Shown here piece by piece: positions 42,624-50,727 of a stretch of DNA of 64,000 nt. The translations under genes and the position numbers were made by a program. Origin of the DNA: Corynebacterium sp. 122RC1 (GTDB lineage Bacteria; Actinomycetota; Actinomycetes; Mycobacteriales; Mycobacteriaceae); assembly GCF_024580955.1 (NCBI RefSeq), contig NZ_JANIKD010000009.1, positions 29,240 to 93,239 of the forward strand. Direction: 5' to 3'. The notes beneath the pieces were generated by a model. It had not been told where the DNA came from. It saw nothing but the letters and a program-made list of their open reading frames with translations, and made no database searches. The stretch's first letter is position 1. Each line of letters opens with the position of its first letter.

Positions 42624-43430
42624 ATGGGAAGATTCCACCGTCACGAGGACGGCACTGTTCACGCCCACGATCATGCCCACGATCACGAACACGATCATCA
42701 CCATGACCACACGCATGAACACACGCATGAGGTAGGGGACCACTCCGGCTATGAGACGGGCCGCGAGCGCATAGAGGTGTTGGAAGACATCTTTAGTGAA
42801 AACGACCGCCGCGCGGCGAGCAACCGCGCTGCCTTTGCTGAACACGGCGTGCTGGCTATCAATGTGATGAGCTCACCGGGCGCCGGTAAAACCACGTTGC
42901 TGGAAAAGACCCTCGCCGAGCTGGGTCAAGACCTCCGATTCGGTGTGGTGGAAGGGGACATCGAAACGGCGATCGACGCTGACCGCCTTCGCGGATTCGG
43001 CGCGCAAGTATCCCTCCTCAACACCGGAAACGGCTTTGGCGGGGAGTGCCACCTGGATGCGCCAATGGTGTCCCGAGCGCTCGAAGGTCTGGAGTTGAGC
43101 ACGCTGGATGTGGTGATGATCGAAAATGTGGGCAACCTGGTCTGCCCCGCTGAGTTTGAGGTGGGTGAGCACAAGAAAGTCATGATCGCCTCCGTGACCG
43201 AAGGCGAAGACAAGCCCCTCAAATACCCGGTGATGTTCCGCAGCGTGGAAGTGGTCGTGATCAACAAAATTGACCTTCTGCCATACCTCGATTTCAACCT
43301 GGATCTTTTCACACAGAACATCGCGCAGGTCAACCCCGAGGCAACCGTAATTGAGGTATCCACCAAGACTGGAGAGGGCCTTGAGCAGTGGTTCGCCTGG
43401 ATCCGGAAACAATCCCAGCAGCGGGGGTAA
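42624..43430 (+). CDS. hypB: hydrogenase nickel-incorporation GTPase HypB
   Basis: Protein of 268 aa. Residues 5-40 are a His/Asp stretch (HAHDHAHDHEHDHHHDHTHE) expected to store or bind nickel. The G domain has Walker A SSPGAGKTTLLEKT (about 83), GNLVCPAEF and INKIDLLPYL. The dimer-metal site Cys-His is in GGECHLDAP. AAGGAG is placed before the ATG. The gap of 124 bp to hypA shows nothing notable. Confidence 0.96.
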   Translation: MGRFHRHEDGTVHAHDHAHDHEHDHHHDHTHEHTHEVGDHSGYETGRERIEVLEDIFSENDRRAASNRAAFAEHGVLAINVMSSPGAGKTTLLEKTLAELGQDLRFGVVEGDIETAIDADRLRGFGAQVSLLNTGNGFGGECHLDAPMVSRALEGLELSTLDVVMIENVGNLVCPAEFEVGEHKKVMIASVTEGEDKPLKYPVMFRSVEVVVINKIDLLPYLDFNLDLFTQNIAQVNPEATVIEVSTKTGEGLEQWFAWIRKQSQQRG

Positions 43431-43693
43431 CGCTCCATCAATCGCAGGCAGCGCCCCTGGCACCAACACCAACGAGTACGGCACCCCCAGATAAGGTCAA
43501 TCTCCTGGGGGTAGCCCACACCCGTTTGTGACAGAAAACTTTGTGACGTTTGCGGTGTTTTCCAAAAACTCAATTTGGCCGCAATTGGCAAGGAGTAGCG
43601 TGAAACACGAACGGAAGCGGCAGGTGTGTTGGGTCTGTGTTTTGAGCCTCCTCGCTTCCCAATGAATTCACTCATGGAAGCGGAGACGTTGCA
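43431..43693. promoter_or_regulatory. control region upstream of the hydrogenase structural genes
   Basis: A 263-bp gap. TTTGTGAC occurs twice in direct orientation 15 bp apart (43525-43532 and 43540-43547). An SD-led small open frame follows at 43600. The ribosome site for hyaA is GGAG at 43682. No clear terminator for hypB was found, so readthrough from hypB is possible. Confidence 0.45.
43600..43665 (+). CDS. possible 21-aa leader peptide before the hydrogenase genes
   Basis: AAGGAG 5 nt upstream of GTG opens 21 codons (MKHERKRQVCWVCVLSLLAS, then Gln and TGA): a basic N-end, then a Cys-x-x-Cys and a hydrophobic end. The good SD is the only support; it may be a sensing leader peptide or chance. 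Confidence 0.3.
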   Translation: MKHERKRQVCWVCVLSLLASQ

Positions 43694-45046
43694 ATGAATA
43701 CCGCCCAAACAACGGCGAACATTTCCCCCGACCCCCTCCAGGCCGGCGCACTGGACCGTCAGGATCGAGAAGCAGGAAGTGGGGCTGGGTCACCTTGGGG
43801 AGAATCCCCGGAGGAATTGTTTGGCCTGCCGGGTGTGTGGCAAAAACGCACCCTGTGGGAAAACCTGCAGCACAAGGGGGTTTCACGTAGGGATTTCATG
43901 AAGATGTGCTCGGGGTTGGCGGCAGTGTTCGCCACTGGAGTGCCGCTTCCGGCGATGGCCCAGGAGCAGGAAGCTGAAGAGATCGCGCAAGCAATTGGCC
44001 AGGTGACCAAACCGAATGTGGCGTGGTTGCAATTGCAGGAATGCACTGGCTGCATGGAATCCGTGCTGCGCTCAGGCGGCAACACTGTGGAAGACCTAGT
44101 GCTCAACCAACTTTCGGTAAATTACAACGAGCTGGTGATGGCCGCATCTGGTGAAGCCGCTGAGCAAGCCCTGCACGAACTCAACGAACAACCACACATC
44201 TTGGTGGTCAACGGATCCGTTGCGCTGGCTGAAGACGGCGTGTACTGCATGATCGGTGGCAAGACCTCCTTGCAGGTACTTGAGGAGGCTGCGGAAAACG
44301 CAACTGTGATCCTCGCAGTGGGCGCTTGCGCGGTGTACGGCTCGGTGCAAGCAGCTCGGCCAAACCCCACCCATGCGGTGGGGGTGGACGAGATCATCAA
44401 AGACAAACCGGTGATCAATGTTTCCGGCTGCCCACCAATTGGGGAGGTGATCACCGCAACTATTTCCTACCTACTCACGCACGGTAAGCCGCCAAAGGTG
44501 GATGCCGAGGGCCGCCCGCTGTTTGCCTACGACCAGCGCATCCACGATTCCTGCCCTCGCCGCGCGCACTTCGACGCCGGCCAGTTTGTCCGCAGTTTTG
44601 ATGACGAAGGCGCTCGCAACGGCTGGTGCCTCTACGAGGTTGGTTGTAAAGGCCCCTCCACTTTCAGCCCTTGCCCCATCATTCAGTGGAACCTGAAGTC
44701 CGGTTGGCCCATCGGAGCTGGACACCCCTGCATTGGCTGCACGGAAAAGCACTTCTTTGACCGATTCACTCCCTTCTACACGGAGCTGCCGAACGTGCGG
44801 GGATTCGGCGTGGAGTCCAGCGTCGAAAAGGTTGGCTGGGGCCTGGTCGGCGCTGCCGCCGCGGGCGTGGCGGTGCATGGTGGTGTCACGATGATGCGCC
44901 AAATCAGCGTGCGCCGGGCAAATGGGGATTTGGAAACCATAGAAACCTACGCGGGGGTCCGTGGCGATGCGCCCCAACAGGTGACGTCGGAAAGCCCCAC
45001 CCCACCAGAGAGCGCGCCCAACAATCCTCCCCAGAACCCCAGCTAG
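43694..45046 (+). CDS. hyaA: [NiFe]-hydrogenase small subunit, Tat-exported
   Basis: Protein of 450 aa. A long N-terminal region leads to the Tat signal SRRDFMKMCSGLAA (about 64-77). Fe-S ligands of a group 1 enzyme are all visible: proximal ECTGCMES, GACAVYGS and SGCPP; distal HDSC, GWCLYEVGC; medial SPCPIIQW and HPCIGC. The proximal motif is C-T-G-C, not C-T-C-C, so the special six-Cys oxygen-tolerant cluster is absent. A C-terminal hydrophobic segment (VGWGLVGAAAAGVAVHGG) anchors it. It passes electrons from the active site to cytochrome b. Confidence 0.95.
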   Translation: MNTAQTTANISPDPLQAGALDRQDREAGSGAGSPWGESPEELFGLPGVWQKRTLWENLQHKGVSRRDFMKMCSGLAAVFATGVPLPAMAQEQEAEEIAQAIGQVTKPNVAWLQLQECTGCMESVLRSGGNTVEDLVLNQLSVNYNELVMAASGEAAEQALHELNEQPHILVVNGSVALAEDGVYCMIGGKTSLQVLEEAAENATVILAVGACAVYGSVQAARPNPTHAVGVDEIIKDKPVINVSGCPPIGEVITATISYLLTHGKPPKVDAEGRPLFAYDQRIHDSCPRRAHFDAGQFVRSFDDEGARNGWCLYEVGCKGPSTFSPCPIIQWNLKSGWPIGAGHPCIGCTEKHFFDRFTPFYTELPNVRGFGVESSVEKVGWGLVGAAAAGVAVHGGVTMMRQISVRRANGDLETIETYAGVRGDAPQQVTSESPTPPESAPNNPPQNPS

Positions 45047-45073
45047 CCTGCGTGTGAAGAAAGAGCCGGAACC

Positions 45074-46816
45074 ATGGCAGAACGAATTGTTGTAGACCCC
45101 CTGACCCGCATCGAAGGCCACCTGCGCATTGAGATGGAGGTGGATGGCGGTGAGGTGCAAGAGGCCTGGAGCGAAGCCACCCAGTACCGAGGCATCGAGA
45201 CGATTGTGCAGGGGCGTGATCCGCGCGACGTGTGGGCGTTTGTCGGGCGCATTTGTGGCGTGTGTACCGCAACGCACTCGGTGGCCTCGGTGGTGGCGGT
45301 GGAAGATGCCATCGGCACCCAGATCCCGCGCCAAGCGCAGCTCATCAGGGACCTGCTGCTGGCCGCGCAGGAAGTGCATGACCATGTGGTGCACTTCTAT
45401 CACCTGCACGCCCTGGATTGGGTGAATGTGGTGTCGGCGGCGGAGGCTGATCCGGAAAAGACCGCGGAGTTTGCCCGCTCTATCGGTTCCACCTGGAAAG
45501 GCAATACCCCGGAGCAATTTGCCAAGGTGAAGCAAACCGTGCAGGGCATTTTGGACTCCGGCCAGCTCTCCATTTTCACCGGCGGCTACTGGGACCACCC
45601 GGACTATCGCCTGCCGCCGGAGGCCAATCTCATGGCGGTGAGCCACTACCTTGATGCGCTGCAGTTCCAGCGTTCCATTATTCGCATCACCACGGTGTTT
45701 GGCGGGAAGAACCCGCACCCAAACTTCCTGGTGGGTGGCATGGCGTGTTCGATCGACCCGGACAAGTCCGAGACGGTGAACCAGGTGGCAATTGACCAAA
45801 TCCAGGCGTGGACAGAGGAAATAGAAAACTTTGTGGTGGGCTGCTACCTGCCGGACGCCATGGCGATCATGGGGGTGTATAAGGACTACTTTGACATTGG
45901 AAAATCTGCAGACACCTTCATGGCGGTGGGTATGGCCGGCGCCTGCGTTCGCGGTGACCAGCTAGAACGCTCCCTTTCCTTCGCCCACCCCGAGATCACG
46001 CCCGGTGTGATTCTGGACGGTGACTACACCACGCTGCATCCGCTGGATCCCGGCAAGATCAAGGAATACGTGGCCAGCGCATGGTTGGAGTACTCCATTG
46101 GCAACGAGGCCGGGCTGGATCCGGCCATCGGTGAAACCACGCCGCGTTACACCGGCCCCAAGCCGCCTTATGAATGGCTGGCAGAAAACAAGGAGTACAC
46201 CTGGTCCAAGGCCCCGCGTTACGACGGCCGCCCTACCCAGGTGGGCCCAGTTGCGCGAGTATTGCTGGCTTACCTCCAGAACGAACCGGAGACGAAGCGC
46301 TTGGTAGACGAGGCCATGCGGACCTTGGGCATCCGCATTGAGCAGTTCAACTCCACGGGCGGACGCACTCTGGCGCGGGCCGTGGAAGCCGTAACCACCT
46401 CCACGAACATGCTGGAAAAGCTGTTGCCGCAGTTCATCCAGGGAATCAAGGAGGGCGATTATGACGTGTTCAATCCCCGCCTTTGGGAGCCGAGTTCCTG
46501 GCCCAAGGAGACCTCCGGCTTTGCCATGTTGGAGGTGGCCCGTGGCACGCTTTCGCATTATGTGACCATCGAGAATGAGTTGGTTTCCCAATACCAGGCG
46601 GTGGTGCCGAGCACTTGGCTCTCCGGTGGCCGTGACGCTGCCGGAAACCGCGGCCCCTATGAAGAGGCTTTGGCTGGTGGCGGCCATCCCTTGGTGGATG
46701 CGAAGCGGCCCCTGGAAGTATTGCGCACAATTCACTCCTTTGACCCGTGCATGTCCTGCGCGGTGCACCTGCTGGATGCTGAGGGTGAAGAGTTGTTCCA
46801 GGTGATGACCCAATGA
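45074..46816 (+). CDS. hyaB: [NiFe]-hydrogenase large subunit
   Basis: Protein of 580 aa that holds the Ni-Fe centre. The N-terminal pair RICGVCTATHS (about 60) and the C-terminal pair DPCMSCAVH supply the four Cys ligands. After the conserved His comes a 15-residue tail (LLDAEGEELFQVMTQ) for removal by the protease HyaD. IVVDPLTRIEGHLRIE is the family start. It has no signal of its own and is expected to be exported with HyaA. Its stop overlaps the next start (ATGA). Confidence 0.97.
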   Translation: MAERIVVDPLTRIEGHLRIEMEVDGGEVQEAWSEATQYRGIETIVQGRDPRDVWAFVGRICGVCTATHSVASVVAVEDAIGTQIPRQAQLIRDLLLAAQEVHDHVVHFYHLHALDWVNVVSAAEADPEKTAEFARSIGSTWKGNTPEQFAKVKQTVQGILDSGQLSIFTGGYWDHPDYRLPPEANLMAVSHYLDALQFQRSIIRITTVFGGKNPHPNFLVGGMACSIDPDKSETVNQVAIDQIQAWTEEIENFVVGCYLPDAMAIMGVYKDYFDIGKSADTFMAVGMAGACVRGDQLERSLSFAHPEITPGVILDGDYTTLHPLDPGKIKEYVASAWLEYSIGNEAGLDPAIGETTPRYTGPKPPYEWLAENKEYTWSKAPRYDGRPTQVGPVARVLLAYLQNEPETKRLVDEAMRTLGIRIEQFNSTGGRTLARAVEAVTTSTNMLEKLLPQFIQGIKEGDYDVFNPRLWEPSSWPKETSGFAMLEVARGTLSHYVTIENELVSQYQAVVPSTWLSGGRDAAGNRGPYEEALAGGGHPLVDAKRPLEVLRTIHSFDPCMSCAVHLLDAEGEELFQVMTQ

Positions 46817-47979
46817 CCGCAAACACCCATCAACCAGAGCTTTCCGTTATCTCCAGCTTTCCGGTGGACATCTATGGCCAGGAGACGCTGATCCGCCTGG
46901 CGGCAATCGTGCCGGAAACTTCCAACAGCCCGGTTGATCTGGCGCTGCGGAGAACCACTGACCGCACCTATGAGGCGGGTGCATTCAGCCCAGGAACGCC
47001 CGAGCGGCCCTATTCCATTGTGGAAGCCCGCCAGGTGTATGTGCGCTCCGCCAGGCGCGACCTCAAAGTAATGCGTGGTGATGTGGACGCGGTGATGGAG
47101 GCATCCCACGCCAACCGAGAGCAGCGGATTCTTGCCCGAAAACACTTTGCTGCAATGCAGAAGGCGGGGCGCAAATGCATGGCGGTGGCTATTGCGGACC
47201 TCAACTCGGACACCCCGGATGACTTTCAGCTCGCCGGCATTGTGAGTTTTGGTGTGTGCAGCCACCGCTTCCGCTTGGCCCCCACGCGCCCTGGCTACAC
47301 GCGGGTGCAGTTGTGGCCGCTGGCTCTGCGGTTCCAACACTGGTTCAACGTGGCGTTCATCGTGCTGCTTTCCATCACCGGCTACTACATCATGGATCCT
47401 TTCTTTGGCCCTGGGGCTACCCAAGACACGGGCTACTTCATGGGGATTGTGCGCTTTGTGCACATTGCCAGCGGCGTGGGTTGGATTGCGCTTGCGCTGT
47501 GGCGCGTGAGTTTGTTCATTTTTGCCAAAGAACCCCATATGCGTTGGCGAGCTCTATGGCCGATCTACAACAAGCAGGACCTGAAAAACTTGCTGGGGAC
47601 GGCCAAGTTCTACATGTTCCTCAGCAAAGAGGCGCCGCAATATGTGGGGCACAACGGCCTGCAGCAGCTCACCTACACCGGTATCTATGCGATGTGCGGG
47701 GTGCAGATGTTCACCGGTTTGTCCCTGTATGCTCTGGCGGATCAGACAAATTGGTTCTACGTTGTGCTCGCGTACCCAATCCACTGGTTTGGCGTGCCTG
47801 CGGTAAGGCTCTTCCATGCGGCCGTGATGTTCATCATCTGGGCTTTCGTGGTGGTGCACGTGTACCTGGCGTTCCGCGCTGACTCCTTGGAAGACCACGG
47901 CGGTGTGTCCTCCATGGTCAACGGCGCGGTGTGGCTGCCCACAGGGTCACGCCCAGTAGATGCCCCCGAGATCGAATGA
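46813..47979 (+). CDS. hyaC: Ni/Fe-hydrogenase b-type cytochrome with an extra N-terminal domain
   Basis: Protein of 388 aa. From about residue 160 it is a hydrogenase cytochrome b: LRFQHWFNVAFIVLLSITGY, FVHIASGVGW, QQLTYTGIYAMCGVQM and RLFHAAVMFIIWAFVVVHVY, with heme-ligand histidines in four or five membrane segments. It takes electrons from HyaA to quinone. The first 150 residues are not part of that family. They resemble the nucleotide-binding domain of P-type ATPases: VDLALRR, then MRGDVDAVMEAS, then AMQKAGRKCMAVAIADL and FQLAGIVSFG. The phosphorylated Asp motif is absent. The start is fixed by ATGA coupling to hyaB. Confidence 0.88.
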   Translation: MTANTHQPELSVISSFPVDIYGQETLIRLAAIVPETSNSPVDLALRRTTDRTYEAGAFSPGTPERPYSIVEARQVYVRSARRDLKVMRGDVDAVMEASHANREQRILARKHFAAMQKAGRKCMAVAIADLNSDTPDDFQLAGIVSFGVCSHRFRLAPTRPGYTRVQLWPLALRFQHWFNVAFIVLLSITGYYIMDPFFGPGATQDTGYFMGIVRFVHIASGVGWIALALWRVSLFIFAKEPHMRWRALWPIYNKQDLKNLLGTAKFYMFLSKEAPQYVGHNGLQQLTYTGIYAMCGVQMFTGLSLYALADQTNWFYVVLAYPIHWFGVPAVRLFHAAVMFIIWAFVVVHVYLAFRADSLEDHGGVSSMVNGAVWLPTGSRPVDAPEIE

Positions 47980-48560
47980 GCGCGCGCATCCATGTGATTG
48001 GGATCGGCAATCCAATCATGGCGGACGACGCAGCCGGCCTGGCCATCTTGCAGCGTCTGCAGGCGCGTTACGGTGACCAGGGGGAACCTGGGCGCGCCCG
48101 AGCCTGTGCTGGATCCGGAGGAGGGGCCAGTGCCGGAGGAGGGGACGGAGTTGCGGTAGGGATGACGCTGGAGTTCATCGACGGCGGCACCTCAGGCATG
48201 GAGATCCTGCCAGATATCCAGGACGCCACCAAGCTCTTGGTGCTTGACGCCATCACACACCCGGTGCATCCTCCAGGCACGGTGCTCACCTACGTTGGGG
48301 ACCAATTGCCCCGCCTCCGCAAACAGGCTGTTTCACCACATCAAGTGGGGCTTTTGGATTTGCTGTCCACGGCACGCTTGCTTGGTTCAGAACCACAAGA
48401 GGTTGTGGTGGTGGGCATCGTAGCTCGAAGCGCGGAGCTGCATGTTGGCCTCTCCCCGGAGGTGGAAGCCTCGGTTCCTTTGGCGGTGGAAAAGGCCAAA
48501 GAGGTGCTCGATGCGTGGCTCGGGCTGTGCGGCGGCGAAAGTGCTAGCTCAGGTTGCTGA
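47976..48560 (+). CDS. hyaD: hydrogenase maturation endopeptidase HyaD
   Basis: Protein of 194 aa that cleaves the large-subunit tail after nickel insertion. Family motifs: IHVIGIGNPIMADDAAG, FIDGGTSGMEILPDI and LVLDAI, with nickel-sensing Glu/Asp/His in expected places (DDAAG, Asp in IDGG, SPHQVGLLDLL). A Gly/Ala-rich insertion of about 25 residues after position 28 is unusual. The ATG overlaps the hyaC stop (ATGA). It ends 12 nt inside the convergent second hypA. Confidence 0.92.
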   Translation: MSARIHVIGIGNPIMADDAAGLAILQRLQARYGDQGEPGRARACAGSGGGASAGGGDGVAVGMTLEFIDGGTSGMEILPDIQDATKLLVLDAITHPVHPPGTVLTYVGDQLPRLRKQAVSPHQVGLLDLLSTARLLGSEPQEVVVVGIVARSAELHVGLSPEVEASVPLAVEKAKEVLDAWLGLCGGESASSGC

Positions 48561-48947
48561 TTGCGGAGCTGCCGGTTGGCTCGGTTCACCCGAACTAATC
48601 TCAATCCACGTAAGCGCAAACTCCTTGCCTTGGCGCATTTCTGCGGTGGGGTGCCCGCATACTGGACACAGGAGGGCAAAGAACTCGTCGATTTCCTGTT
48701 CCGCTACACAATTGGCACACCAGATGGTTGCCGGAACATCCTCAATTTCTAGCCGTGCGTCTTCGCAGCATGTGCCGGATGAAGCAATTGGCCAGGCTGC
48801 GGTAAGGGCCTCGATGACCACACCGGAACGCCTTCCCACCTTCAGCCCCACGGCCTCTACGGTGGCACCGATGCGCAAAGCTTCTTGGGTGGCATCCTGA
48901 GTGCTCACGGCCTGGACAACGCCGGTGAGCAAGGAAAGTTCGTGCAT
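48549..48947 (-). CDS. hypA: hydrogenase nickel-insertion protein HypA (second copy)
   Basis: Protein of 132 aa starting MHELSLLTGVVQAV with nickel-binding His2. The zinc site is complete, WCANC and LCPVCG. TACACT lies 7 nt before the ATG, so it is probably leaderless. It is transcribed against the hya operon, from a divergent promoter shared with the second large-subunit-like gene. Having two HypA proteins suggests separate clients. Confidence 0.9.
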   Translation of the reverse strand: MHELSLLTGVVQAVSTQDATQEALRIGATVEAVGLKVGRRSGVVIEALTAAWPIASSGTCCEDARLEIEDVPATIWCANCVAEQEIDEFFALLCPVCGHPTAEMRQGKEFALTWIEISSGEPSQPAAPQSAT

Positions 48948-48954
48948 ACCGTCC

Positions 48955-48960
48955 AGTGTA
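48955..48960 (-). promoter_or_regulatory. -10 of the second hypA (leaderless)
   Basis: TACACT on the minus strand, 7 nt before the ATG at 48947. Confidence 0.5.
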
Positions 48961-49006
48961 GGGGTGTGAAAGAGTAGGTTGGATTCTGGAAAGGAATTGC
49001 AAGGTT

Positions 49007-50347
49007 GTGAACGCGAATACCACCCCCGAGGCCTCTCATACTCGCCGCGCCACCATCTCGATTGGCCAGGTGGTGGATCCGCTCGCCGCGAAGGTGATCA
49101 TCAGTACTAGCCCTCCTGCCGGGCTATCGCAGATGTACCCGAGCAAGGAAGATTGGGAGCGCGATCCTTTTGGCATCGCCCACTTTGACCTCCATGGAGT
49201 GCCACGAGTGGAGGACTTCCTGGTGGGCAAACCAGCTAGGGAGGTTCCCGCACTGGTCACCCGGTTGTGCGGATTATGCCCGGTGACCCATCACCTAGCG
49301 GGCATTGCGGCACTTGATCAACTAGTTTCGGAGCAACCTTCGGAGCCCGCCTTAAAGGTTCGTGCGTTGCTCCATTACGGCAGCGTGTTGGATGTGCTGG
49401 GGCCGCGGGTGATTGCCTCCCAGGGGCGGCAGGCACAAATTGCCGTGAAAAGTATCGGGAAGAACGCGCTCGCATTGGCGGGTGCGATGGGGCATTTCCC
49501 GGATGTTGCCATACCAGGCGGCGTGCGCATCCCCGCAGGCTGGCAGAATGGCCAAAGCAGCGAAACCGCAACCACGCAGAGGCACGCGATCCTTGACGCG
49601 CTCGATGCAGCAGCCGAACTCCTGGACGCTGCATACAGTGCCGTGAACAGTGCGGAGGCGAACGCCAACAACTCTCACCACCGGAAGTGGAAGCTGCCAC
49701 CGTTTCCCGGCGCGGCGGTACGGCTCGCGGACGCGAACCCACTGGGCCAAGAAGTGGAAGTGACCCTGGGTGAAGCGACCCAACGCTACAGCGCCGCGGA
49801 GTTTGCTGCGAACCTCATAGAGACGATCCCGGGCGCGATTGCTCCGCGGCCGATGTTGCGGTTGCATGGACAATGGGTGCCCTTCAAAGTGGGCCCCACC
49901 GCTCGTTTCCCCGAGGAGCTGGGTGCTGCAGCCGCCCAGGTTGCTTTGGTGCGAGAGGCGCTTGGGCGCGTCGGTACCCTTGTGGAGGAGTTTCCGCATG
50001 TTGTGGCGCAGCTCGGGCAGGAGCCAGCGCGAGAGGTTGGCGACGGCATTGGGGTGGGCCTAGTGGACGGGCCGCGAGGATTGCTGATGCACCAATATGA
50101 GGTGGAAGGGGGAGTGTTGCGTAAGTGCCAGATTTTGAGCCCCACTGCGCAAAATGAACCCTGGCTTGCGTACATGTTGGGCGCGGCGTTTGTGCAGTAC
50201 GCAGGAGAGGAAGGTGGGCAGGAGCGCATGAAGTACGCGATGGAACAAGCCGTGCGTGCAGCGGACCCCTGCTTGCCATGCACCCAGGCGCCAGAAGGCA
50301 TGATGAACATTGAAGTGGAGTATGAACCGTTCAAGGGGAAGGGCTGA
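49007..50347 (+). CDS. [NiFe]-hydrogenase large-subunit-like protein without a partner small subunit
   Basis: Protein of 446 aa. It holds both Cys pairs: RLCGLCPVTHHLAGIAALD (about 85) and DPCLPCTQAPEG near the end. The layout and length resemble cytoplasmic group 3 (HoxH-type) large subunits more than HyaB. The usual His after the last Cys is replaced (C-T-Q), and the tail NIEVEYEPFKGKG is short. This may mean no cleavage, or no catalysis. No small subunit, diaphorase or Fe-S gene lies next to it. It is followed at 6 nt by a second hypC. Role unknown; a scaffold, sensor or alternative enzyme are all possible. Confidence 0.85.
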   Translation: MNANTTPEASHTRRATISIGQVVDPLAAKVIISTSPPAGLSQMYPSKEDWERDPFGIAHFDLHGVPRVEDFLVGKPAREVPALVTRLCGLCPVTHHLAGIAALDQLVSEQPSEPALKVRALLHYGSVLDVLGPRVIASQGRQAQIAVKSIGKNALALAGAMGHFPDVAIPGGVRIPAGWQNGQSSETATTQRHAILDALDAAAELLDAAYSAVNSAEANANNSHHRKWKLPPFPGAAVRLADANPLGQEVEVTLGEATQRYSAAEFAANLIETIPGAIAPRPMLRLHGQWVPFKVGPTARFPEELGAAAAQVALVREALGRVGTLVEEFPHVVAQLGQEPAREVGDGIGVGLVDGPRGLLMHQYEVEGGVLRKCQILSPTAQNEPWLAYMLGAAFVQYAGEEGGQERMKYAMEQAVRAADPCLPCTQAPEGMMNIEVEYEPFKGKG

Positions 50348-50353
50348 GTATCG

Positions 50354-50611
50354 ATGTGCCTTGGAATACCCGCAAAAGTTATTGAGCTTGGCCCAACTGA
50401 CGATCCGTTGCCTATGGGAGTCATTGATGTGATGGGGCAACGCAGGCCATGCTGTTTTGCATACGTCCCGGAAGTGCAAGTGGGGGATTGGGTGCTGATC
50501 CAAAACAGCTTTGCCATGACAATCGTGGATGAATCGAGCGCGCGGGAGTCTTTGGCAACAATCGAGGAGTTCGATCTCATTGATAACCCGCCCGTGAATC
50601 CGCCGCACTGA
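50354..50611 (+). CDS. hypC: HypC-family chaperone (second copy)
   Basis: Protein of 85 aa starting MCLGIPAKVIEL with the essential Cys2 and core VGDWVLIQNSFAMTIVDE. It differs markedly from the first HypC (for example RRPCCFAYVP). It lies 6 nt after the unpaired large-subunit-like gene, so it is probably its dedicated chaperone. Confidence 0.92.
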   Translation: MCLGIPAKVIELGPTDDPLPMGVIDVMGQRRPCCFAYVPEVQVGDWVLIQNSFAMTIVDESSARESLATIEEFDLIDNPPVNPPH

Positions 50612-50727
50612 AGCACTCGCCCAAGGCTTGCTGTGCAAGGGTTGAGACCCAAGGCTTGATGACCAAGTCCCGCGGTGCGGCATCGTGGGTGGGGATTGTG
50701 GGTGGGGAAACTGTAGGGTTACTAACT
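50612..50727. promoter_or_regulatory. upstream region of TetR gene with repeated palindrome
   Basis: CCCAAGGCTTG occurs at 50620-50630 and 50648-50658. Its core CAAG-G-CTTG is itself palindromic. TAGGGT (50714-50719) is a -10 hexamer 8 nt before the ATG. The repeats may be operators of the following regulator. Confidence 0.5.

Noticed and set aside
43575..43592. Resemblance to a sigma-54 -24/-12 promoter (TGGCC...TTGGC) before hyaA
   Set aside because: Spacing is wrong and corynebacteria are not known to have sigma-54.
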